Source of the DNA: Saprospiraceae bacterium
GTDB lineage: Bacteria; Bacteroidota; Bacteroidia; Chitinophagales; Saprospiraceae
Length of the DNA: 7,330 bases
Direction of reading: 5' to 3'
Assembly: GCA_947441325.1 (NCBI GenBank)
Contig: CANETR010000089.1
Location: 1-7,330 of the forward strand
Within the stretch, counting starts at the first letter, position 1. Each line of letters starts with the position of its first letter. The translations under genes and the position numbers were made by a program. Below are positions 1 to 6,856 of the stretch, piece by piece. Below the pieces are notes generated by a model that was not told where the DNA came from, did not search any database, and saw only the letters and a list, made by a program, of their open reading frames with translations.

Positions 1-1310
1 CCGGTTCTTTCAACTATCCGAATGAGTTTGAGAATATGTTCTCTCTTACCATATGAGAAGCCAGCTGTAAAAAGGGGAATTTGCTCCTTGTTTGTTGTTT
101 CAACAGGCAAATATTCATCTTTTTCACTGTCGTACATGTACGCTGTATTCGTTTTCTCAATGGTTTTCAGTCCATTTATTGCATAGAAAAGGTCTCCTTT
201 TAGAAAGTTGAAAGCTTCCTTTTCGTCAATAAAAATTTCTAAAAACCCAAAGAGATCTTCTACGCTATTCTTGTAAGCCCCTGCTTTTTCTGCCAAAAAC
301 TTTTTCCAACCCTCATAAACACCCTTTGGACTGGTAGCCATTGTCATGTAAATACCTGTTTTTTGGCCATCCATGTATTTTAGCATTTTTTTATTTGCTC
401 GATTGGATGTTGCCATTTTTGAAAAAGAGATAATATCCTCTGGGGCAAACATTTTTGTATCTGAGATGATTTTACCCTTTTCAAAGCTAAGATCAGATGC
501 CAAACTCATCTCACCATAACTACTCAAAATTATTTCGGCTATATTCCTGGCCATTCTTGTCATTTCAGAAGATCCCAGGCTATTTTCTAAATTGAGTCGC
601 ATGACTTCTTTGTAATCGAGCCAAATTCCCGCATCTCTTATCTTATCATACCAAGTTTTGAACTGACTATTCTGTGCCATACTCTCCGAAACATCGGTTG
701 AATAAAGCTTATCGAGGTAACTTTCCAATGAAATTCGCAGTTCACTTCTGGATTCTTCTGTACTATAATCCAAATATTGATCAGCTAACAAGAATGTGAT
801 GACGGCAATTTGTTTGTTCCAACTTATTGCAATGCGCTCATTGTGTATATAGGCCAATTGCTGCCCCTTGGCTACAATAGAATTGTTAAATTTTGGGCCG
901 AAATAAGATGAAATTTCAGTTTTAAAAACAGCAGCATCCGATACAGGAACCAAAACATTAAAATACCTGATATTTGATTCTGTTTCTCCAAAAGCCATAA
1001 GCTCAGAAGGAAATTCAATTCCCTTTGATTTTGGGTTTCGAATCATTTCAAGCATAAATCGACTTTCGTTGATTTCTAATAGCTTAGCAGCTCTTGTAAT
1101 TAGATCTTCACTAACGCTTAATTCTGAGAGATTTTTCAAATTTGTTTTTGCATCAATGGCATTGCATTTAATGCTTGCTGTGAATACAGCATCAGCAGGA
1201 ATAAGTTCGAGCATTAAACGCTTGTATTCTTGCGGCTCTTGCTGCTGTGAATGAAGAGAAATGCTTGTTAAAATTGTGCAAAAGAGTAAAATTATGGAGC
1301 AGTATTTCAT
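1..1310 (-). CDS. Secreted DUF4836-like protein of unknown function, 3' end outside window
   Basis: An uninterrupted reading frame runs from an ATG whose complement is at 1308-1310 to the left edge, giving 436 complete codons plus two bases and no stop. The N-terminus (MKYCSIILLFCTILTSISLHS, then QQQ) reads as a signal peptide with likely cleavage before the glutamines; the cysteine at residue 11 is not in a proper lipobox (LLFC), so I favour a soluble exported protein over a lipoprotein. After it comes 'LMLELIPADAVFTASIKC', reminiscent of the 'IPxDAxxVxxI' opening of the Bacteroidota DUF4836 family. Near the left edge, 'FLKGDLFYAINGL' and 'IPLFTAGFSYGK' resemble the repeated strand segments of that family. 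Members are usually around 500 residues, so perhaps 60-120 residues are missing. No catalytic motif is visible. The family assignment is from memory of its style and is moderate; the gene itself is certain from frame, signal peptide and its own promoter. It is divergent from the act operon, so no functional link is implied. Confidence 0.85.
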   Translation of the reverse strand, partial: MKYCSIILLFCTILTSISLHSQQQEPQEYKRLMLELIPADAVFTASIKCNAIDAKTNLKNLSELSVSEDLITRAAKLLEINESRFMLEMIRNPKSKGIEFPSELMAFGETESNIRYFNVLVPVSDAAVFKTEISSYFGPKFNNSIVAKGQQLAYIHNERIAISWNKQIAVITFLLADQYLDYSTEESRSELRISLESYLDKLYSTDVSESMAQNSQFKTWYDKIRDAGIWLDYKEVMRLNLENSLGSSEMTRMARNIAEIILSSYGEMSLASDLSFEKGKIISDTKMFAPEDIISFSKMATSNRANKKMLKYMDGQKTGIYMTMATSPKGVYEGWKKFLAEKAGAYKNSVEDLFGFLEIFIDEKEAFNFLKGDLFYAINGLKTIEKTNTAYMYDSEKDEYLPVETTNKEQIPLFTAGFSYGKREHILKLIRIVERT

Positions 1311-1344
1311 ATCGATATTATTATAATGTATAGCTATCTACACA

Positions 1345-1374
1345 CAAAGTTAGCCATAAACTGCGATTATACAA
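1345..1374 (-). promoter_or_regulatory. Bacteroidota-type promoter for the minus-strand secreted protein gene
   Basis: On the minus strand, TAACTTTG (complement of 1345-1352) matches the -7 consensus TAnnTTTG exactly. A TTG (complement of 1372-1374, within ATTGT) lies exactly 19 bp upstream, as expected for the -33 element. Transcription would start near 1338-1341, leaving a leader of about 30 bases before the ATG at 1310. The match and spacing are seen directly; activity is inferred. Confidence 0.7.
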
Positions 1375-1407
1375 TCTTAAATTAAAGTATCTGCAGAACT
1401 GCATTCC

Positions 1408-1430
1408 TTAAATATATTTCAAATATTTAA
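1408..1430. repeat. A/T-only inverted repeat, 8-bp arms
   Basis: TTAAATAT (1408-1415) and ATATTTAA (1423-1430) are perfect inverted arms around the 7-base spacer ATTTCAA. It sits about 35 bp upstream of the -33 element of the minus-strand gene, a plausible place for a regulator or UP-like element. The arms are pure A/T in A/T-rich DNA, so chance is a serious alternative. Confidence 0.3.
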
Positions 1431-1473
1431 ATATAAACTTGTGAATTACAAAAAAATATAAAAAAGTATTCAG

Positions 1474-1497
1474 CTTATCGTATCCCTTGGGGATAAG
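1474..1497. repeat. GC-containing inverted repeat, possible operator
   Basis: Two overlapping dyads occur: TATCCC (1481-1486) with GGGATA (1490-1495) around TTG, and CTTATC (1474-1479) with GATAAG (1492-1497). The cluster of C and G stands out in an otherwise A/T-rich spacer. No run of T follows on the plus strand, so it does not look like a terminator of any gene reading rightwards. It lies about 100 bp upstream of the minus-strand promoter and about 300 bp upstream of the actA promoter. A protein-binding site is possible but unproven. Confidence 0.35.
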
Positions 1498-1572
1498 GAA
1501 TTAAGGCTTGGATTGAAAAAACGTGAAAAAAATTAATTTGATTTTCTTATCTAAATGTGAAAATGTTGAGAA

Positions 1573-1589
1573 TTGTCATATTTTTGTCA
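1573..1589. repeat. Direct repeat TTGTCA with 11-bp period
   Basis: TTGTCA occurs at 1573-1578 and again at 1584-1589, one DNA helical turn apart, which is the arrangement often bound by dimeric response regulators. Only six bases are repeated and no further copy was seen nearby, so confidence is low. Confidence 0.25.
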
Positions 1590-1798
1590 CGAAATTGCAA
1601 TACTGTATGTTTCAAACAAGGCTCATAAAATAGTACTTTTTCCTTTTTTGTTCGCTAATTATATTTTTTTGATACTTGTAATTAAAAACGAGAAAAGTTA
1701 AAGTGGTGATTTCGAGCAAATTTGAAAAAAAATTCAATAACTAGTCCTTCTGCGTCTGTTTAGACTTTTTCTAAATAAATCTGCACTTTTACAAAGTT

Positions 1799-1829
1799 TT
1801 TGAATATTGGATACAACATTGTAATTTTG
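1799..1829 (+). promoter_or_regulatory. Bacteroidota-type promoter for the act operon
   Basis: TTTG at 1799-1802 and TAATTTTG at 1822-1829 match the -33 and -7 elements, with exactly 19 bp between them. The predicted transcription start is about 1834-1837, giving a leader of roughly 38 bases before the actA ATG at 1874. This is the only strong promoter found in front of actA-actB-actC, so it probably drives all three. Its similar quality to the divergent promoter suggests housekeeping sigma factor use for both. Confidence 0.7.
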
Positions 1830-1873
1830 CTGCAACTACAAAAGTTGTTTTTTTCGACAAAACTTTTACACAC

Positions 1874-3307
1874 ATGATATTTCGAACTTTTTTACGCTGT
1901 TTAACGCTTGCTCTGATGCTCGGTTTGAGTTTCAATTGGGCAAATGCACAAGATCCCAAAAAAGGTGAGGCGTTATTTAAAGACAATTGTGCTTCTTGTC
2001 ACAGCAGAGACATGAAAAAGGACATGACAGGTCCTGCATTAGCCGGAGTTGAAGATCGCTGGTCTAAATTTCCTAAAAAGGAGCTTTATGATTGGATACG
2101 CAACTCTTCAGGTGTTTTAGGAGATGCATCCTACAAATCACACTCTTACGCCAAGGGTTTGTATGCGTCTTACAATAACACTGTGATGACTCCTTTCCCA
2201 GCCTTGACAGATGAAGATATTCAAGGCCTCTTGGTTTACATCAACAATATGGCTTCTGCTGGTTGTGCTGAACCACCTTGTGTAGCCGCAGCTGCTGATA
2301 CAGCTGGCGCTGCTGCCAAAACTGATGAGAAAGAAAAAGGTAGTGGTTCAACCATTCTCTGGGTATTGGCATTTGTATTGGTAATGTCAACTATTTTGCT
2401 TGCACGTTACATCAACAGCTTAAATCGTCTCGCACAACAAAGATCAGGAGAAGCTCTTGACGAAGAAAAAACATTCTTCCAGATTGTACTAAATCCAACT
2501 GTTGTTAGAATTTTGATTTTCGCCTTAGTAATTGTAGGTGGTTATACTACTGTGAACAATGCAATTGGACTAGGTCGCCAGCAAAATTATGCTCCAGACC
2601 AACCAATTAAGTTCTCTCACGAAGTACACGCAGGAAAAAATGGCATCGATTGCCAATATTGCCACGATGGTGCCCGTCGCTCTAAGCATGCAGTTATTCC
2701 TGCTACTAATACTTGTATGAATTGCCACACAGCCATTCAGAAAGGTCCTGAGTACGGAACTGCCGAAATTCTGAAAATTTACGCTGCTTCTGGTTTCAAT
2801 CCAATATCAAACAAAACACCTGAGTACGGACAATATTTCAAAGAGTCTGTATCAGCAGATGAGCGTTTGGCTGTTTACAAAAAATGGTTGGTTGAAGCTA
2901 ATAAAGAAAACAAGGCAATCACAGAAACAGAAATCAATACACAGTTAGCATCTGCTAAACCAATGATTGGCAAACCAGTAAACTGGGTTAAAATACACAA
3001 CCTTCCCGATCATGCTTACTTCAATCACGCACAGCACGTAACTGTAGGTAAAGTAGCTTGCCAAGATTGCCATGGAAAGGTAGAAGAAATGAAATTGGTT
3101 AAACAATATGCACCACTTTCTATGGGATGGTGTGTAAATTGTCACAGACAAACCAAAGTTAAGTTCGACGAGAATGCATATTATAATGCCGAAACTAAAA
3201 GCCACAAAATGTATGAACAATACCACAATGAGGTTAAATCCGGCAAACGTAATGGCGTGACAGTTGAGGAAATCGGTGGTTTGGAATGCCAAAAATGTCA
3301 TTACTAA
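1874..3307 (+). CDS. actA: Alternative complex III multiheme cytochrome c subunit ActA (six CxxCH motifs)
   Basis: ActA is the periplasmic electron-exit subunit of ACIII, taking electrons from the ActB iron-sulfur clusters toward cytochrome c or an oxidase. This 477-residue protein starts with a Sec signal peptide, cleavage likely after ANA at residues 23-25. A class I-like monoheme domain follows, with CASCH at 39-43 and a probable axial Met105 in VMTPFP. An Ala-rich linker and a CAEPPC pair (131, 136) lead to membrane helix 1 (about 160-177), a short cytoplasmic loop and helix 2 (about 211-231). The C-terminal periplasmic domain has five motifs: CQYCH 260, CMNCH 281, CQDCH 396, CVNCH 420 and CQKCH 472, the last ending one residue before the C-terminus. 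HEVH (249-252) and HNLPDHAYFNHAQH (375-388) offer distal His ligands. The two-helix topology puts both heme domains outside. The Rhodothermus ActA is described as pentaheme, so the N-terminal heme domain is an addition relative to that type. No in-frame ATG lies upstream between the promoter and 1874. actB follows after 94 bp. Confidence 0.95.
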   Translation: MIFRTFLRCLTLALMLGLSFNWANAQDPKKGEALFKDNCASCHSRDMKKDMTGPALAGVEDRWSKFPKKELYDWIRNSSGVLGDASYKSHSYAKGLYASYNNTVMTPFPALTDEDIQGLLVYINNMASAGCAEPPCVAAAADTAGAAAKTDEKEKGSGSTILWVLAFVLVMSTILLARYINSLNRLAQQRSGEALDEEKTFFQIVLNPTVVRILIFALVIVGGYTTVNNAIGLGRQQNYAPDQPIKFSHEVHAGKNGIDCQYCHDGARRSKHAVIPATNTCMNCHTAIQKGPEYGTAEILKIYAASGFNPISNKTPEYGQYFKESVSADERLAVYKKWLVEANKENKAITETEINTQLASAKPMIGKPVNWVKIHNLPDHAYFNHAQHVTVGKVACQDCHGKVEEMKLVKQYAPLSMGWCVNCHRQTKVKFDENAYYNAETKSHKMYEQYHNEVKSGKRNGVTVEEIGGLECQKCHY

Positions 3308-3314
3308 AATTTAG

Positions 3315-3341
3315 CTTTGACAGGCTTTGATACTACTTTGA
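3315..3341 (+). repeat. Three helically spaced CTTTGA repeats between actA and actB
   Basis: CTTTGA occurs at 3315-3320, 3325-3330 and 3336-3341, with periods of 10 and 11 bp, directly after the actA stop codon. The first copy overlaps TAGCTTTG (3312-3319), which fits a -7 element, but no TTG lies at the required distance upstream. The array could be a binding site for a regulator or RNA-binding protein, or local chance repetition. Confidence 0.35.
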
Positions 3342-3401
3342 TTATTTAAATTAACATTAAAAACAGGGAATTCGTCCCGATATAATATACCCGACTAGTT
3401 T

Positions 3402-6400
3402 ATGAACAATCAGGAGAATATCACAAAAGTATGGGCTGGCGCTGAGGATCTTACTCAAGACCCCGAGTTCTTAAAATCACAGGAAGCAGAGTTTCCTGAA
3501 TTTTCTGAGCAGGAAAATAACAGCGAAGGCCCGAACCGAAGAGACTTTTTGAAATACATGGGCTTTGGTATTGGTGCAGCTACTTTGGCAGGTTGTGAAA
3601 TACCTGTTAAAAAAGTAATACCATACTTGGTAAAACCCGAGGAAATCGTACCTGGGGTTGCAACCTATTATGCCTCAACCTTTGTAAAAGGCTCTGATTG
3701 TGTTCCTGTTTTGATCAAAACACGTGAAGGTCGTCCTATCAAAATTGAAGGACATCCGCTTTCGTTTACACATGGTGGTACCTCTGCTCGTTCTCAGGCT
3801 TCTGTACTCGATCTTTATGATACCAATCGTATCAAAACGGCCGGTAAGGTAAAATCTGCAGACGCTAAGAATAAAAAGAAAGCATACAGCGTACAGGAAA
3901 TGAGTTGGACAGATCTCGATAAAGAAATTATGTCTAAACTCAATGAGGGCTCAAAAGTTCGTATTGTTTCTCATACTACAATGAGTCCAACACTTTCTTC
4001 TGCTATCCAACAGTTTAAAAATAAGTTTCCAAATACAAAACACATTCAATACGAACCATTTTCAACTTCAGCATTGCTCGAAGCAAATGGCGAAATGTTT
4101 GGCAAAGCAGTAGTTCCAAATTATCGTTTCGATGCTGCAAAATGTGTTGTTTCTATCGATTGCGATTTCCTCGGTACTTGGATTTCTCCTGTTGAATATT
4201 CAGCAGACTATATCAAAAACCGTAAGTTGTCGGACAAACAGCTTCCAAATGCAACTAAGGAAATGTCGGTGCACATACAGTTCGAAGGACGTATGTCACT
4301 TACTGGTTCAAATGCAGACCACCGCGTACTGTTAAAACCATCTGAACAAGCATCTGCAGTTAAAATGCTTTTCAATGAAGTTGCTACTCTTACCGGAAAC
4401 GGAGCTGCTTCATCTTCTGCGAAATTTTCATGGGCAAAAGCAAATGCCGGAATCAAAAATGCAGCAAAGAAATTAGTTGAAAATAAAGGTCAGGCTCTTG
4501 TTGCTTGTGGTATCAATGATATCAACATTCAAAAAGTTGTTAATGGTATCAACGAAATGCTTGGCTCTTACGGCAAAACTATTCTTTGGGAAGGATACTC
4601 TAAACAACGTAATGATAGTGATAAGGCTATTGCAGAACTCACAGCTGAATTAGGTTCAATCGATGCTTTAATCGTATTGGATGCCAATCCTGCTTTTGAC
4701 TTACCTGGTCTTGCAACTAATTTTGCTAAAGGTCTTGAGGCTTTGAGCAAAGCTGGTAAAGTTACCATCTCGATGGCTGGTTCAATTGATGAAACTGCCT
4801 CTCGTTGTACATACGTTGCCCCTGATCATAATTATCTCGAATCTTGGGGTGATGCAAATCCTAAACAAGGTCAATATTACCTTATTCAACCAACAATCCG
4901 CCCCTTATTCAAAACCCGTGCTGCTGGACAAAGTTTCCTAACATGGGGAGGCGTTACAGTAGAAGGTGATCAGCCATATTATGAATATCTAAAGGCTTTC
5001 TGGAAAAAGAATTTCTTTTCTGCACAGACTAAATATCTTACACCTCAGTCATTTTGGGAAAATGTGCTTCACGACGGTGCATTCAAATTGGATACACCCG
5101 ACGCTGAGCCAAAATCTTATGCATTGCCTGTTTTTGCAGTAGCTGCAGCTCTGGCAACTGGTACCGAAGAACAAAAAGACGCTAAAAAAGTCGATCAGAA
5201 AGAAGAAAAGAAAGCAGAAGTTAAAACTGCGGTGAAAGCTGAAGAGAAAAAGCCAGAACCAAAGAAAACTGAAGCTAAAACTGAAGAGAAAGTTGCAGCC
5301 ACTGGTGTTTTAGCAGCAGCTCAGGCAGCACTTGCAAACTTGGGCGAAGCTTCTGGCGATGCTTGGGAAGTTATTTTCTACGAAACCATCAATATGGGTG
5401 CCGGACAGTATGCCAACAACCCATGGCTTCAGGAAATGTCAGATCCAATCATGCGTACAACTTGGGATAACTTTATCTCAATTCCAATTGAATGGGATGG
5501 CGATAACAACTATAAAACTCCATTTGGTAATTTAATTGATGGGGATCTTGTAGAATTAAAAATAAATGGAAACACCTACAAATTGCCGGTAATCCGTCAG
5601 TTTGGACAACACAAAAAAGTTGTAACCATCGGTTTGGGTTACGGTCGTAGCATCGCAGGTCTTGCAGGTTCTTTGGTTGGTAAAGATTTGTTCCCTGAAG
5701 TGAAAGAATTTAAATATTCTTCAAAAGCTGCTGATATCAAAAAAGTAGGACGTGATGGTCAATTCGCTCCTGTACAAATACACCATACTTACGGTCTTAA
5801 AAATAAGACAAAAGATGGTAAAGAAATAAATGTAGATGAGCAGGTACTAGGTCACAGAGGTTTCCAAGGCTCTCTTACAGATCGTTCAGTTTTCTTCCAA
5901 TCAACTGCTGCTGACCTTGAAAAGGGAGTAAAGTCTTTGAAAGAAAAACGCAAAGAATATCAATACCTCAATAGCAAGGGTCTATATCCAACAAGAGAAG
6001 AAGTGTACGGATTGGCACACTGGTGGGCAATGTCAATTGACTTGAATGCCTGTACCGGTTGTGGTGCTTGTACAATAGCTTGTATGGCTGAAAATAATAT
6101 ACCTGTTGTTGGTAAATTTGAAGTTTCAAAAGCACATGATATGGCTTGGTTGCGTATCGACCGTTACTATTATGGTGACGAAGAAACGCCGAATACTGCC
6201 TACATGCCGATGATGTGCCAGCACTGTGACAATGCACCATGCGAAAACGTTTGTCCGGTAGCAGCTACAAACCACAGCTCTGAAGGTTTGAACCAAATGA
6301 CATATAACCGTTGTATCGGTACTCGTTATTGCGCAAACAACTGCCCTTATAAAGTACGTCGTTTCAACTGGTTAGACTATACATCTGCCGATCTTTTCCC

Positions 6401-6797
6401 TGCGAATGAGGTTGACATGAATCGTGGAATGGAAAATGATGAATACTACACTTACATGACCGACAATCTTACACGTATGGTATTGAATCCAGATGTAACT
6501 GTCCGTTCTCGTGGTGTAATTGAAAAATGTAGTTTCTGCGTACAACGTTTACAAGAAGGTAAACTAACTGCAAAAGTTGAAGGTCGTCGTTTGAAAGACG
6601 GTGATGTCAAAGTTGCATGTCAGTCTGCTTGTCCTACAGGCGCAATTGTATTCGGTGACCGTAATGACAAAGAAAGTATGGTAGCTCAATGGATGGCTTC
6701 AGATCGCGGATACCTTGCTCTCGAAGAGGTAAATGTACGTTCATCTGTTACCTATCTCATGAAAGTAGTCAACAAGGATGCAAAGTTTAATGCATAA
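3402..6797 (+). CDS. actB: Alternative complex III subunit ActB: Tat-targeted molybdopterin-oxidoreductase-like domain fused to a four-cluster ferredoxin domain
   Basis: ActB carries electrons from the quinol site in ActC to the ActA hemes on the periplasmic face. The 1131-residue product begins with an approximately 45-residue polar extension (KVWAGAEDL...FPEF) before a Tat motif, RRDFLK at 46-51, matching the 'TAT-variant-translocated molybdopterin oxidoreductase' type. A perfect lipobox, LAGC with Cys65, closes the hydrophobic stretch, so lipidation is possible. Residues about 70-570 and 645-830 are molybdopterin-oxidoreductase-like (TREGRPIKIEG at 107-117), but the N-terminal cluster motif CxxCxxxC is absent, in line with ACIII lacking molybdenum. 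A Lys/Glu-rich stretch at about 589-630 interrupts this part. The C-terminal ferredoxin domain has cysteines at 884/887/890/894, 939/942/947/951, 971/977/981 and 1043/1046/1073/1077. That is 15 ligands, as needed for three [4Fe-4S] and one [3Fe-4S]; Thr974 stands where a fourth cysteine of the third group would be. No Shine-Dalgarno precedes the ATG. actC starts 59 bp after the stop. Confidence 0.95.
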   Translation: MNNQENITKVWAGAEDLTQDPEFLKSQEAEFPEFSEQENNSEGPNRRDFLKYMGFGIGAATLAGCEIPVKKVIPYLVKPEEIVPGVATYYASTFVKGSDCVPVLIKTREGRPIKIEGHPLSFTHGGTSARSQASVLDLYDTNRIKTAGKVKSADAKNKKKAYSVQEMSWTDLDKEIMSKLNEGSKVRIVSHTTMSPTLSSAIQQFKNKFPNTKHIQYEPFSTSALLEANGEMFGKAVVPNYRFDAAKCVVSIDCDFLGTWISPVEYSADYIKNRKLSDKQLPNATKEMSVHIQFEGRMSLTGSNADHRVLLKPSEQASAVKMLFNEVATLTGNGAASSSAKFSWAKANAGIKNAAKKLVENKGQALVACGINDINIQKVVNGINEMLGSYGKTILWEGYSKQRNDSDKAIAELTAELGSIDALIVLDANPAFDLPGLATNFAKGLEALSKAGKVTISMAGSIDETASRCTYVAPDHNYLESWGDANPKQGQYYLIQPTIRPLFKTRAAGQSFLTWGGVTVEGDQPYYEYLKAFWKKNFFSAQTKYLTPQSFWENVLHDGAFKLDTPDAEPKSYALPVFAVAAALATGTEEQKDAKKVDQKEEKKAEVKTAVKAEEKKPEPKKTEAKTEEKVAATGVLAAAQAALANLGEASGDAWEVIFYETINMGAGQYANNPWLQEMSDPIMRTTWDNFISIPIEWDGDNNYKTPFGNLIDGDLVELKINGNTYKLPVIRQFGQHKKVVTIGLGYGRSIAGLAGSLVGKDLFPEVKEFKYSSKAADIKKVGRDGQFAPVQIHHTYGLKNKTKDGKEINVDEQVLGHRGFQGSLTDRSVFFQSTAADLEKGVKSLKEKRKEYQYLNSKGLYPTREEVYGLAHWWAMSIDLNACTGCGACTIACMAENNIPVVGKFEVSKAHDMAWLRIDRYYYGDEETPNTAYMPMMCQHCDNAPCENVCPVAATNHSSEGLNQMTYNRCIGTRYCANNCPYKVRRFNWLDYTSADLFPANEVDMNRGMENDEYYTYMTDNLTRMVLNPDVTVRSRGVIEKCSFCVQRLQEGKLTAKVEGRRLKDGDVKVACQSACPTGAIVFGDRNDKESMVAQWMASDRGYLALEEVNVRSSVTYLMKVVNKDAKFNA
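5166..5291 (+). other. Lys/Glu/Ala-rich low-complexity insert within actB
   Basis: Codons for residues about 589-630 encode an almost uninterrupted run of Lys, Glu, Ala, Thr and Pro (for example EEKKAEVKTAV and EEKKPEPKKTEAKTEEK). The DNA is correspondingly purine-rich and contains short imperfect repeats such as GCTGAAGAGAAA and ACTGAAGAGAAA. The frame remains open and both flanks return to family-like sequence, so this is a flexible linker or loop rather than a sequencing error. Such stretches usually vary in length between relatives. Confidence 0.75.
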
Positions 6798-6856
6798 TAA
6801 ATTGTTTTTGATTTAAACAAGAATATAAATTCTCATCGTAATAAATATAAACTCTT

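Larger units (their letters stand above)
1311..1873. other. A/T-rich divergent intergenic region, no gene seen
   Basis: These 563 bases separate two divergently transcribed genes. I find no convincing reading frame, tRNA or terminator. The stretch is visibly richer in A and T than the flanking genes. It holds one strong promoter for each direction near its ends and, between them, an A/T inverted repeat (1408-1430), a GC-containing near-palindrome (1474-1497) and an 11-bp-spaced direct repeat (1573-1589). A short frame on the minus strand covering 1789-1986 is discounted because it overlaps the actA promoter and signal peptide. The middle, about 1590-1790, shows only homopolymer-rich sequence. 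Confidence 0.7.

Noticed and set aside
1069..1254. Small plus-strand frame starting ATGATTTCTAAT-like, inside the minus-strand secreted protein gene.
   Set aside because: It is antisense to a well-supported long frame and shows no family resemblance.
1579..1586. TATTTTTG as a second promoter upstream of actA.
   Set aside because: The -7 word fits but there is no TTG at about 19 bp upstream; such words are frequent in A/T-rich DNA.
1833..1867. Two alternative hairpins in the actA leader (CAACT 1833-1837 with AGTTG 1843-1847 followed by T's; AAAAGTT 1840-1846 with AACTTTT 1861-1867), resembling an attenuator.
   Set aside because: The stems are only 5 and 7 bp and mostly A/T, and the predicted transcription start at about 1834-1837 would remove the first arm. 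No leader peptide was seen.
2945..3301. 118-codon minus-strand frame opposite the end of actA.
   Set aside because: It covers the heme-binding part of actA in antisense; its hydrophobic look follows from the complement of Lys/Glu/Asn-rich codons.
3312..3319. TAGCTTTG as an internal promoter for actB.
   Set aside because: No -33 TTG at a suitable distance; read-through from the actA promoter is more likely.
3366..3378. GGGA-ATTCG-TCCC small hairpin before actB.
   Set aside because: A 4-bp stem with no following T run is too weak to call a terminator or riboswitch.
3402..6797. ActB as an active molybdenum enzyme such as a polysulfide or nitrate reductase.
   Set aside because: The N-terminal CxxCxxxC cluster motif is missing, the ferredoxin domain is fused, and neighbours are the ACIII cytochrome and ActC, so a structural, cofactor-free role is more likely.
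6820..6833. AGAAT-ATAA-ATTCT inverted repeat between actB and actC.
   Set aside because: Five-base arms rich in A/T, expected by chance in such spacers.
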